Shown: positions 15,058-24,159 of the stretch, piece after piece
Numbering within the stretch: the first letter of the stretch is position 1
How the letters are laid out: the number at the start of each line of letters is the position of its first letter
Origin: GAS368 sp965227745
GTDB taxonomy: Bacteria; Verrucomicrobiota; Verrucomicrobiia; Opitutales; Opitutaceae
DNA: 64,000 nt
Assembly: GCA_965227745.1 (NCBI GenBank)
Contig: OZ245769.1
Location: 2,728,001 to 2,792,000, forward strand
Reading direction: 5' to 3'
Position numbers and translations under genes: made by a program
Notes under the pieces: model-generated
Seen by the model: only the letters and a program-made list of their open reading frames with translations
Databases searched by the model: none
Told to the model about the DNA's origin: nothing

Positions 15058-17172
15058 ATGTACTCACCCCGCGTCTTCGCGTCTCTCCGCCTCCGCGTCC
15101 CGCTGCTCCTTGCCCTGCTGGCCTCTTTCACCACTGCACTCACCGCCGCCGATTCGGCCTCTCCTACTCCGGCTCGCTCACCCGCCCTCCGCCCCATCAC
15201 GCCCGAAGACATCTGGTCCATCCGCCGTCCCGGCGGGCTCGACCTCTCGCCCGATGGGTCGCGCCTCGTTTTCACGGTGCAGGACTACAGCCTCGAAAAG
15301 AATAGCTCCGTCACGCATCTCTGGCTGCTCGACACCGCGCCCGGCGGGCTCGCGCGACAGATCACCACCGCCGAGAGCAGCGACACCGCGCCGCAGTGGA
15401 GCCCAGACGGCCAGCGCCTCGCCTTTACCTCGAAGCGCGGCTCCGACGAAAATCCCTCGCTGTACGTGCTGCGCACCGATGGCGGCGAGCCGGAGAAAAT
15501 CCTCGAGTTGCCGCTGCCGATTTCGTCGCCGCGCTGGTTACCCGACGGGAAGCGGATCGTCTTTGCCACGCGCGTGCTCCCGAAGTTCGCCGCCGATTTC
15601 GAGGCGATGAAGAAGGAGCTGAAGAAGCAGAAGGATTCCAAGGTCACCGCCAAGGTCACCGAGAACCGCGTCTACCGTTACTTCGACTCGTGGCAGGTCG
15701 ACGGCCAGGCCTCGCGCCTGATGGTCGTCGATCTCGCCACCCGGAGAGTCACCGACCTCACGCCGCGCTGGACGCGCCGTTTCCGCCACGACGGCGAGGC
15801 GCAATTCGACGTCTCGCCCGACGGCAAGTTCATCGCGCTCAGTGTCGGCACCACGCCACCGCCGTTCAAGGACGGCGAGAACACCGATGTCTACCTCCTC
15901 GAGCTCGCGCACCCCGAGGCCGAGTGGAAAAACCTCACGACCGACAATGCCGAGGGCTCCGACAACAATCCCGTCTTCGCGCCCGACAGCCAATCGCTCC
16001 TCTTTGGGCGCAAGACCGGCAAGAATCTCCTCTCCACTTTTACCAAGCTGACCCGCCACAACCTCGCCACGAGCCGTAATGAAGCGTTGTCGCTCGGCGG
16101 CGCCGACCTCTCGCCGCAAGACTGGAAATTTTCACCCGACGGCAAGACCGTCTACTTCGCCGCCGAGGATCGCGGCTACACGCGCCTTTACTCTGTGGGC
16201 GCAGCGGGCACGGAAAAGCCGCGCGAACTCTTCGCCGCCGGTACGAGCAGCGCGCTCACCGTCGGCGCGAAAGCCCTCTACTTTCTCAACCAAACCTTCA
16301 GCCGCCCCGACGAGGTCTTCGCCCTTGAGCTCGGCACCAACAACACGGCGCAGCGCACTCAGCTTAACACGACCTTCCTCGCCACCCTCGATTTCGGTCG
16401 CGTCGAGTCATACATGTTTCCCGGCGCCGTTGGCGACACCGTACAGGGTTGGCTTATCTACCCGCCCGGCTTCGACGCCACGAAGAAATATCCACTCCTC
16501 CAACTCATGCACGGCGGTCCACAAACCATGATCGGCGATGCGTGGTCGCCGCGGTGGAACGCGCAGGTCTTCGCCGCCTCCGGCTATGTCGCCACGTGGG
16601 TCAACCGCCACGGCTCCACCGGCTACGGCGAAAAATACGTCGCCTCCATCGATGGCGCGTGGGGCGAGAAACCGTTTGAGGACGTCATGCTCGCCACCGA
16701 TTTCCTCCTCAAGAAGCACGCCTTCCTCGACGCCTCGCGCATCGCCGCCCTCGGCGCGAGCTATGGCGGCTACCTCGCCGCGTGGGTCGCCGGCCACACC
16801 GACCGCTTCAAGGCCATCGTCTGCCACGCCGGCGTCACCGACTTCGACACACAGTACGCCTCCGACTCCGCCGTCTTCTGGCAAGACCCCGCGATGGCCG
16901 GCACGCCATGGAAAAAGAGCCCTGCCTACGACGCGCAGAACCCAATGAACTTCGCAGCCAACTTCAAGACCCCCACCCTCGTCATCCACAACGAGCTCGA
17001 TTACCGCGTCCCCGTCGCCCAAGGCCTCCAATTCTACGGCGCCCTCCAAGCCCAAGGCGTCCCCAGCCGCCTCGTCTACTTCCCCGACGAAAACCACTGG
17101 GTGCTCAAGCCGCAGAACTCCGTCTTCTGGAATGGCGAGGTGCGGGACTGGCTGAAGCGGTGGGTAAAGTGA
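15058..17172 (+). CDS. Secreted S9-family peptidase (prolyl oligopeptidase type)
   Basis: This 704-residue protein has a signal peptide (about 1-31, hydrophobic PLLLALLASFTTALTAA). WD40/PD40-like beta-propeller blades follow (about 45-420, with repeats such as WSPDGQRLAFTS, WLPDGKRIVF and FSPDGKTVYFAA). The C-terminal alpha/beta hydrolase domain has nucleophile S568 in GASYGGY, acid D648 in HNELDYRVP and H680 in DENHWV. It resembles dipeptidyl/acylaminoacyl peptidases that clip short peptides in the periplasm. It is followed by an AT-rich spacer and gene and looks monocistronic. Confidence 0.93.
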   Translation: MYSPRVFASLRLRVPLLLALLASFTTALTAADSASPTPARSPALRPITPEDIWSIRRPGGLDLSPDGSRLVFTVQDYSLEKNSSVTHLWLLDTAPGGLARQITTAESSDTAPQWSPDGQRLAFTSKRGSDENPSLYVLRTDGGEPEKILELPLPISSPRWLPDGKRIVFATRVLPKFAADFEAMKKELKKQKDSKVTAKVTENRVYRYFDSWQVDGQASRLMVVDLATRRVTDLTPRWTRRFRHDGEAQFDVSPDGKFIALSVGTTPPPFKDGENTDVYLLELAHPEAEWKNLTTDNAEGSDNNPVFAPDSQSLLFGRKTGKNLLSTFTKLTRHNLATSRNEALSLGGADLSPQDWKFSPDGKTVYFAAEDRGYTRLYSVGAAGTEKPRELFAAGTSSALTVGAKALYFLNQTFSRPDEVFALELGTNNTAQRTQLNTTFLATLDFGRVESYMFPGAVGDTVQGWLIYPPGFDATKKYPLLQLMHGGPQTMIGDAWSPRWNAQVFAASGYVATWVNRHGSTGYGEKYVASIDGAWGEKPFEDVMLATDFLLKKHAFLDASRIAALGASYGGYLAAWVAGHTDRFKAIVCHAGVTDFDTQYASDSAVFWQDPAMAGTPWKKSPAYDAQNPMNFAANFKTPTLVIHNELDYRVPVAQGLQFYGALQAQGVPSRLVYFPDENHWVLKPQNSVFWNGEVRDWLKRWVK

Positions 17173-17244
17173 CTATATTCCATATAAATATCTTGATAAT
17201 CCTGAATTTTATTTTCATTCAATTAAATTGCTAAATCTAATTTT

Positions 17245-18018
17245 ATGGCTGGAAAATACGATCACTATTGCGCTGGAGTACTTGATCATCATGGCGAAAA
17301 AATAGCTCATGTTATAGCCTCATCGACTTTTGTCGTAACGTACATGGTCGAAGGAGATAGCCTCAAATTTGACGTCGACAGTGAAAAACCAACACCCAGG
17401 CAGTGCTCAATAATCAGGGAATACGAGCGCATTCATTCTTTAATAAAACGCTCATTTAAACCCAAAGATGCGTTTCAAGCAAAGCGCGATTTGGCCGCTG
17501 CATTGTTTAATGCTTTCAGCGAAACTGACGAGACAACCGCAATCAGTGAATATTTTGAGGAGGTGGAAAAAGAAACCATGTCCCTCACTTCAGATCGCGC
17601 AAGATTTACATATCTTTTCTCTGGGCTCATAAGCGCAATAATCATATTAACAGTCACATACATAATATACCTAAAAGGCATCCCATTCCCAACATGGCCG
17701 AAGCTAATTACGGGCACCACTGCAGGGATAATTGGTGCCAGTATATCCCTCTGCGTAACCGCGCACAACTGGAACCCAAATCCCGATCGACATATAATTT
17801 TTATCGGACTAGAGGGTATTTCGCGAACAATTCTAGGGGGACTTTTTGGGTTTGTTTTAGTGTGCTGCGTTAGAGCTCAAATCCTGCTAGGAATATTATC
17901 AGAAAATCCTTACGGCTTAGTGGCTTTTGCGATGCTTGCAGGTTTTAGCGAAACATTCGTACTGGAAATATTCCAACGCATGCAATCTGAGTCCAAAAAT
18001 TCTCATTCGCAGAATTGA
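17245..18018 (+). CDS. AT-rich gene for an uncharacterised membrane protein
   Basis: This 257-residue protein has a soluble N-terminal half (about 1-115, mixed charge) and four hydrophobic segments in the C-terminal half: around 125-145 (LISAIIILTVTYIIYL), 152-172, 190-215 and 225-245 (FAMLAGFSETFVLEIFQRM). The AGFSE phrase near the end is the only motif I can point to, and I do not recognise the family. Base use is strikingly AT-rich, with codons such as ATA and AAT and the leader 17173-17244 almost all A/T, unlike every neighbour. That suggests recent horizontal acquisition. No mobile-element gene flanks it. Confidence 0.75.
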   Translation: MAGKYDHYCAGVLDHHGEKIAHVIASSTFVVTYMVEGDSLKFDVDSEKPTPRQCSIIREYERIHSLIKRSFKPKDAFQAKRDLAAALFNAFSETDETTAISEYFEEVEKETMSLTSDRARFTYLFSGLISAIIILTVTYIIYLKGIPFPTWPKLITGTTAGIIGASISLCVTAHNWNPNPDRHIIFIGLEGISRTILGGLFGFVLVCCVRAQILLGILSENPYGLVAFAMLAGFSETFVLEIFQRMQSESKNSHSQN

Positions 18019-18025
18019 GAATTAG

Positions 18026-21000
18026 CTACTCGCGGTTATGAATCGCTTTCCACACCGCCTCACCCGTCGCCGGTGAGGCCAGCGACACTTGGCCACCACT
18101 CGCACCGAAACCGGCCACCGCATCGCGCAACGCTTCGCGGACGGCGATACCGAGCATCAGTGGGGGTTCACCGACGGCTTTGCTGCCGTGGATGGTGTTG
18201 GGCTGGTCGGCGTTTTTAAGGAGCGTGACGTTAAACTCCATCGGCGCGTCGCTGATCGCGGGGATTTGGTAGGTGCTCGCGCTGTGGGTGAGGAGGCGGC
18301 CCTTGGGGTCCCACTTGAGTTCTTCGCTGGTGAGCCAGCCCATGCCTTGCACGAAGCCGCCTTCGATCTGGCCGCGGTCGATGCCGGGGTTGAGGGAGTT
18401 GCCGACGTCGTGGACGATATCGACGCGGCGCACGCGGCTCATGCCGGTGTGGCCATCGACTTCGACCTCGGCCACGGCGACGCCGCACGCGAAGTAGTGG
18501 AAGGGGCGACCCGCGCTCTTCGCCCAATCCCAGTAGATGCCGGGGGTCTTGTAGTAGCCGGCGGCAGCAAGGCTCACGCGCTCGCGGTAGGCGTGGGAGC
18601 AGACTTTGTCGAAGGGCGCCTTGTTTTGAGAATTGCCGCGCTCGATCGCGCAGCCGTGTTCGAAATCGATCTTGTCCGCCGTGGTGTTGAGCATCGTCGC
18701 GGCGACCACAGCGAGGCGCTCGCGCAACGTGGTGCAGGCGGCGGCGACGGCCATGCCGTTGAGGTCCGCTCCGCTGGAGGCGGCGGTGGCGGACGTGTTG
18801 GGCACTTTGTCGGTCGCGGTCGCCATGATGCGGATGGCGCTGGCGGGCAGGCCGAGCTCGCGCATCGTGACGCCGAGCATCTTGGTGTAGAGCCCCTGCC
18901 CCATCTCGGTGCCGCCGTGATTTACCTGCACGCTGCCATCGGAGTAGATGACCACATAAGCCCCGGCTTGGTTGTAGTGGGTGAGCGTAAAGGAAATGCC
19001 GAACTTCACCGGCGTGATCGCGAGGCCGCGCTTCACGTGAGGGTGCGAGCGATTCCACTCGTCGACCTCGCGACGGCGCAGCGCGAATTGCGATTCCTGT
19101 TTCGCCTGCGCCCAGATGGCCTGGATGCGGTTGTCGCCAATGTCCTCGTGATAGTGCGTGCGATTGGTCTCGCCGGTGCCGTGGTAAAAGTTCGTCTCGC
19201 GGACGAAGTCAGGCGCGAGCCCGCAGGCGCGCGCGATACGGTCCATGATTTCCTCGATCACGAGCATGCCCTGCGGTCCGCCGAACCCGCGAAACGCGGT
19301 GTGCGACGTGGTATTAGTCTTGGCCGCGCGGCCGGTGAAATGCACCGCCGGGATGTAGTATGCGTTATCGAGGTGAAACAGCGCACGATCCAAAATCGGC
19401 TGCGAGAGATCGAGCGACCAGCCGCCATCGGAGGTGAGCTCGACGTGGGCGGCGAGGAGCTTGCCCTCGGGCGTGTGGCCGACGGTGAACTTCGCGTGAA
19501 AGGGGTGACGCTTGCCCGTAAGGGCCATGTCGAGGTCGCGGTCGAGTTGCACGCGAACGGCCTTGCCGGTCTTAACCGAAGCGAGCGCGACGAGCGCGGC
19601 CCAGCCATTGCCCTGCGTCTCCTTGCCGCCAAAGCCGCCGCCCATGCGCGGGGCCTGCACGACGACTTTGTTGCGCGAGACATGCAGCACTTCGGCGACG
19701 ATGGCCTGAATCTCCGAGGGATGCTGCGTGGAGGAATTGACGAGCACCGAGCCGTCATCGCCGACCTCGGCCCACGCGGCGTGCGTCTCCAAATAGAAGT
19801 GCTCCTGGCCGCCGAAGGAAAACTCGCCCTCTAGTTTTTGCGGCGACGCAGCCAGCGCTGTCGCGCAATCACCGCGCGTGAGCGTGTGCGGGTCAGTGAG
19901 GTAGCTATTGGCCGCGACGGCCGCCGGAATGCCCACGATGGCGGGCAGCGGCTCGTACTCGACTTCGACGAGCGCCGCCGCCTCGCGACAGGCCTTGATC
20001 GAATCGCCGACCACGAGCGCGACGACCTGCCCCTGAAATTCCACCAAGTCCGTCGCGAGCAGCGGCTCGTCGTGGCGCACGGGGCCAGTGTTATTGTGGC
20101 CGGGGATGTCTTCGGCGAGCAGGACGGTGACGACGCCGGAGGCGGTGAGGGCTTTGGTGGCGTCGCGGCGCAAAATCTTCGCGTGCGCGTGCGGTGACAT
20201 CACGGGCCACACGTCGAGCATGGCGCGGCGCTGCGCCGTGTCGTCGACATAGCGTGCGGCACCGGTCACATGGCCGACGGCGCTGTCGTGCCGGAGCTGG
20301 CGCGTGGCATCCTCGACCGGCCACGGTTTGCTCGCGGCAAACTCAACCGGCGTATCGTGGACGAGGCTCTGCTCGCCCGTGACAAATTTCTGCCAGAGCG
20401 AAACCACGAGTCCGCGCCGATAGGCCGCGCCGCTGCGCACATCGTCGATGGGCGTAAATTCGCCGCGCAGGACCTCAACGACCCCAGCGTCGGTCAGCTT
20501 CTTGCCGATAAGTGCCGCCTCGGCCTTGAGCGCGCGTTTCGTGCGCTCCGCCACGCCACCATAGGCGAGGCGCGCGGCGCGGACGACGCCACTGCCATCC
20601 ACGTCCACGCAAAACGCCCCAGCCACGATGCTGATATCCAGCTCCACGCGGTGCGAAACCTTCACAAACTCCGTACGGCGCGTGAGCCCCGCCGACGGGC
20701 CGCCACGCGGCAGCACGATCTCGCGAATGATCTCGTCGGGGCGCAGCACCGTCTGGCGATAGCCGGTGAAGAACTCCGCCAGCGGCACCGTGCGGTCAGC
20801 CAGCGGCGACGAGAGCACGAGCGTGGCATCGAGCGCCATGAGCAGCGGCGCGCTGTCGCCGATGGGCGAGGCGGTCGCGATATTGCCGCCGAGGGTGGCG
20901 CGATTGCGAATCTGGCGCGCGGCAAAGACGCGCAGCATCTTGCCCAGCGACGGGTATTCGTGTGCTAGCTTTTCCTCGATGGCCGTGAGCGTAGCGCCCG

Positions 21001-21901
21001 CGCCGATGCGCCAGGCGTGCGGTGTCTCGACGATCTGCGTCAACTCCGGCACGCCCTCGGTCGAGATGAGCGCAGGGAATCTCTTAAACTTCTTGTTGAG
21101 CTCGACGCCGATCTCCGTCGCACCCGCAACCAGGCGTGCACCGGAGTAGCGAGTTTTCAGGTCGAGCAAGCTCTTCAGTGACGTGGGCCGGAAAAACACA
21201 TCGCTCGCCTGCGCGTACTCCAAGCCCGGGATGGGCGGCACCGGGGTCTTGAGTCGCTCAGCAAAGGGATCGGTCACCGGGCTCTCGCCGTCGCCCACCG
21301 GGAGTGCGGCGACGTCACGCTGCGCGAGCGCGGCGGTCATCGCGTCGCGAATCGGCCGGTAGCCAGTGCAGCGGCAGAGGTTGCCGCTGAGCTGGTCGTT
21401 GATGTCGGCGGCGGTCTTGAGATTTTTGCGGTAATAACCCTCGAACATCGAGACCACGAAGCCCGGCGTGCAGTAGCCGCACTGCGAGCCGAAGTGCTCG
21501 ACCATCGCGCCCTGCACGGGATGCAGGTGACCATGATGATCGTGGCCGCCGCAGGCCTTGGTCCCGAAATTGCCAGCGCCGCTGCGGTTGCTAGCGCACG
21601 CCAGGCCCTCGACGGTCACGACCTCGCGGCCGGCGAACATCGGCAGGAGCGCGATGCAGCTATTGATCGCGCGATACGTCGGCTGGCCGTGCGCATCGCG
21701 CTCGACGAGCGCCACCGAACACGCGCCGCAATCGCCCTCGGCGCAGCCTTCCTTGCTGCCCGTCCGCCCGCTGGCGCGCAGCCAGTTGAGCAGCGTGGTC
21801 GTGGTCGCCTCACCGGCCACCGTCACCCGCTGGCCATTGAGCGTGAAATCGAACGAGGTCGAGGGCGCCGCGCTGACACCCGCGGCGGACGAGTTTTGCA
21901 T
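18026..21901 (-). CDS. Single-chain xanthine dehydrogenase
   Basis: It oxidises hypoxanthine and xanthine to urate. All domains that most bacteria split into XdhA and XdhB lie in one chain of about 1291 residues. Counting from the upstream in-frame start at 21940: a plant-type [2Fe-2S] domain (C66, C71, C74, C95), a second cluster (C154, C157, C189, C191), an FAD domain (about 235-520) and the molybdopterin part (about 545-1290), including GGGFGGKETQG and FRGFGGPQG. An unusual insert with two cysteines and a His-rich run (GGHDHHGHLHP) precedes the second cluster. The start at 21901 is chosen over 21940; neither has a clear ribosome site. It is the last gene of the purine catabolic operon. No molybdenum-cofactor inserter (XdhC) is present. 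Confidence 0.92.
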   Translation of the reverse strand: MQNSSAAGVSAAPSTSFDFTLNGQRVTVAGEATTTTLLNWLRASGRTGSKEGCAEGDCGACSVALVERDAHGQPTYRAINSCIALLPMFAGREVVTVEGLACASNRSGAGNFGTKACGGHDHHGHLHPVQGAMVEHFGSQCGYCTPGFVVSMFEGYYRKNLKTAADINDQLSGNLCRCTGYRPIRDAMTAALAQRDVAALPVGDGESPVTDPFAERLKTPVPPIPGLEYAQASDVFFRPTSLKSLLDLKTRYSGARLVAGATEIGVELNKKFKRFPALISTEGVPELTQIVETPHAWRIGAGATLTAIEEKLAHEYPSLGKMLRVFAARQIRNRATLGGNIATASPIGDSAPLLMALDATLVLSSPLADRTVPLAEFFTGYRQTVLRPDEIIREIVLPRGGPSAGLTRRTEFVKVSHRVELDISIVAGAFCVDVDGSGVVRAARLAYGGVAERTKRALKAEAALIGKKLTDAGVVEVLRGEFTPIDDVRSGAAYRRGLVVSLWQKFVTGEQSLVHDTPVEFAASKPWPVEDATRQLRHDSAVGHVTGAARYVDDTAQRRAMLDVWPVMSPHAHAKILRRDATKALTASGVVTVLLAEDIPGHNNTGPVRHDEPLLATDLVEFQGQVVALVVGDSIKACREAAALVEVEYEPLPAIVGIPAAVAANSYLTDPHTLTRGDCATALAASPQKLEGEFSFGGQEHFYLETHAAWAEVGDDGSVLVNSSTQHPSEIQAIVAEVLHVSRNKVVVQAPRMGGGFGGKETQGNGWAALVALASVKTGKAVRVQLDRDLDMALTGKRHPFHAKFTVGHTPEGKLLAAHVELTSDGGWSLDLSQPILDRALFHLDNAYYIPAVHFTGRAAKTNTTSHTAFRGFGGPQGMLVIEEIMDRIARACGLAPDFVRETNFYHGTGETNRTHYHEDIGDNRIQAIWAQAKQESQFALRRREVDEWNRSHPHVKRGLAITPVKFGISFTLTHYNQAGAYVVIYSDGSVQVNHGGTEMGQGLYTKMLGVTMRELGLPASAIRIMATATDKVPNTSATAASSGADLNGMAVAAACTTLRERLAVVAATMLNTTADKIDFEHGCAIERGNSQNKAPFDKVCSHAYRERVSLAAAGYYKTPGIYWDWAKSAGRPFHYFACGVAVAEVEVDGHTGMSRVRRVDIVHDVGNSLNPGIDRGQIEGGFVQGMGWLTSEELKWDPKGRLLTHSASTYQIPAISDAPMEFNVTLLKNADQPNTIHGSKAVGEPPLMLGIAVREALRDAVAGFGASGGQVSLASPATGEAVWKAIHNRE

Positions 21902-21984
21902 GCGAGGACTTTTGTCATACGCGCCTCGCGCGCAACTCATCTTGTTAAGACTTGTTGCGAGCTCTTAGCCCTACCGCGCACGCC

Positions 21985-22728
21985 TCACAGCGCCGCGCGA
22001 TTCACGTCCTTGTAATAGAGATAACTCGCAGGCTTCTTGCCCATCGCGACAAACCACTGCGGGCAATACGGCGCCATCCAGATCACGTCGCCGCCGGCCA
22101 CCGGATACCACGAATCCTCGAGGCGATAGACGCCCTGCCCGCCCAGCATGAGCAGGCCGTGCTCCATGACGTGCGTCTCGACAAAGGGCAGCGTCGCTCC
22201 GGGCTGGTAGGTGAAGATATTCATCGCCAGATCGAAGGCCGGCACGTCGGGCAACAGCACCTGCAAGCGCGCATCGGGGTCGCCGAGGAACGGTTGCCCA
22301 TCGACGTTGGCGGCATTGCCGATGATGGCTTTCGGCGCGGCCACACCGGCCAGCGACTCGAACTTTTTCTGGAAGAGCGTCACCCGCGTGCCCTTTTTCG
22401 GCGCGGTGATCGACCACGCCTCGCCGGCCGGGGCGAAGAAGAAGGCACCCTCGGTGACTTTTTCCTTGATGCCACCGATGATGAGCGTGCCGCCGCCAGT
22501 TTCGAAATAGCCCGCGGTCTCGACGTCATTGGCGGGAAGGGTCGCGCTGCCGCCGGCTTCAAATGTGATCATGACCTGCGAGAAGCGCGCGCCCATCGCG
22601 GGGTTAATCAGGATAATGGTGGCCGCGCCGGTGACGCCCGGCACCACGCTCTTTACGTGACCGTCGGGAGCGATCAGCGCGTGGCGCGCGGCGACGCGCG
22701 TGCGGGTCTGGCCGTAAGGAATATTCAT
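21985..22728 (-). CDS. allE: (S)-ureidoglycine aminohydrolase
   Basis: This 247-residue bicupin converts ureidoglycine to ureidoglycolate and ammonia with Mn. The second cupin shows the metal-binding signature ETHVMEHGLLMLGGQGVYRL and the end WMAPYCPQWFVAMG, then YLYYKDVNR, all typical of AllE/YlbA. It lies between the genes for allantoinase and xanthine dehydrogenase in the same direction, which supports the assignment. The enzyme acts on the product of the allantoate amidohydrolase encoded two genes upstream. Confidence 0.92.
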   Translation of the reverse strand: MNIPYGQTRTRVAARHALIAPDGHVKSVVPGVTGAATIILINPAMGARFSQVMITFEAGGSATLPANDVETAGYFETGGGTLIIGGIKEKVTEGAFFFAPAGEAWSITAPKKGTRVTLFQKKFESLAGVAAPKAIIGNAANVDGQPFLGDPDARLQVLLPDVPAFDLAMNIFTYQPGATLPFVETHVMEHGLLMLGGQGVYRLEDSWYPVAGGDVIWMAPYCPQWFVAMGKKPASYLYYKDVNRAAL

Positions 22729-22752
22729 GAGGCGATTTTTACGCGGAGCGGA

Positions 22753-24159
22753 TCAATAATGCGGATCCAAAAACTTACCGGGATGGGAAAAATTCGTCAG
22801 CTTGCCGTCGGCGAGGACCGCCTGCCCGCGCAGGTAGGTGTGCGTGATGCGCGCGCGGCTCTTTTCGCCGACGTACGCGCTGATGCGATGGCGCGTCCAG
22901 AGGTCTTCCTCGGTGATCGTGCGCGCCTTGCCGTACTCGATGAGCGAGAAATCGGCGTCGCGGCCAAGGGCGAGCTGGCCCTTGCGGTCGTCGAGGCGGA
23001 AGCGGCGGGCGACATTACGCGCCAGCACGGCGGCGAGGAGCGGGAGATCCTTGTCGGCCGTTTTCTCGCACTCGGAGATGAGCAGCTCGAAGCCGTGTTG
23101 GATGCCGGCGATGCCACCCCACACGGCGAACATATTGGCGGAGTCCTTCATCTCGGGGCGCGAAGGGGAGTGATCGGAGCCGATGGTCTGGATGCGGCCT
23201 TTGCGCAGCTCGGCCCAGAGCGCCTTGCGGCGCTTCTCGTCGCGCAGCGGCGGCGCACACTTGGCGAGCGGCCCGAGGCGGGTGACATCTTTGTCGTTCA
23301 ACAAGAGATAGTGCGGGCAGGTCTCCGCCGTCACATCGATGCGCTGCAGGCGGGCCTCGGTGACAAGATCGATGCCCTCGGGGCTGCTGACGTGAACGAC
23401 GTGCAGCGCGCAACCCGTCTCGCCGGCGAGTTCGAGCGCGAGACGGATGGCGGCGAGTTCGACCTCGACGGGACGCGAGTCGAGCCAGGCCCGCGCATCG
23501 GTGCGGCCCGCGGCTTTCATCTCGGCGGTGAGCTTGGCGGCCATCGCGTCGTCTTCGGCGTGGACCGCGACGAGCAGTTCGAGCTTGGCCGCCCGCTTCA
23601 TACCCTCGCGCAGAGTCTTTGCATCGACATTACCGAAGCTGGCGATGCCGCTGTTACACATGAAGGCCTTGAGCCCGATCGCGCCCGCGTCGCGCAGGCC
23701 GGCGAGTTTGTCGAGGTTACTCGGCGTGAGTCCGCCCCACAGCGCGAAATCGACGCAGGACTTTTCCTCGGCCAGCCGGCGCTTCTCGCGCAGATGCGCA
23801 GCGTCGAGCACCGGCGGCTCGGAATTGAGCGGCATGTCGAAAAACATCGTGCCACCGCCAGCGGCGAGCGCGGCCGAGCCCGTCGCGAGCCCTTCCCAGT
23901 CTTCGCGGCCCGGCTCGTTGAAATGCACGTGGGCGTCGAGGATGCCGGGGAAGACATATTTGCCCTCGGCGTCGAGTTCCGCATTGGTCGCATCGGTCAC
24001 GCTCGGGCCCATGCGGACGATCTTGCCGCGCACGATCCCGAGTTCGACCTCCTGGATGCCATCCGGCGTCACAATGCGCCCGCCGCGCACGATAAGGTCG
24101 AGCCGCTCGGGCTCGTGGACTGTCCGGGAGTTTTCTCTGATGATGGAACCGCGTTTCAT
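22753..24159 (-). CDS. allB: Allantoinase
   Basis: This 468-residue amidohydrolase opens the hydantoin ring of allantoin to allantoate. The amidohydrolase metal site is visible in GILDAHVHFNEPGREDWEGL, a candidate metal-bridging lysine in IGLKAFMCNSG, later histidines in HVVHVSSPEGI and AETCPHYLLL, and the aspartate in IGSDHSPSRPEMK. The order matches allantoinases more closely than dihydropyrimidinases, and the operon context agrees. Its start overlaps the stop of allC by four bases, indicating coupled translation. Confidence 0.92.
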   Translation of the reverse strand: MKRGSIIRENSRTVHEPERLDLIVRGGRIVTPDGIQEVELGIVRGKIVRMGPSVTDATNAELDAEGKYVFPGILDAHVHFNEPGREDWEGLATGSAALAAGGGTMFFDMPLNSEPPVLDAAHLREKRRLAEEKSCVDFALWGGLTPSNLDKLAGLRDAGAIGLKAFMCNSGIASFGNVDAKTLREGMKRAAKLELLVAVHAEDDAMAAKLTAEMKAAGRTDARAWLDSRPVEVELAAIRLALELAGETGCALHVVHVSSPEGIDLVTEARLQRIDVTAETCPHYLLLNDKDVTRLGPLAKCAPPLRDEKRRKALWAELRKGRIQTIGSDHSPSRPEMKDSANMFAVWGGIAGIQHGFELLISECEKTADKDLPLLAAVLARNVARRFRLDDRKGQLALGRDADFSLIEYGKARTITEEDLWTRHRISAYVGEKSRARITHTYLRGQAVLADGKLTNFSHPGKFLDPHY

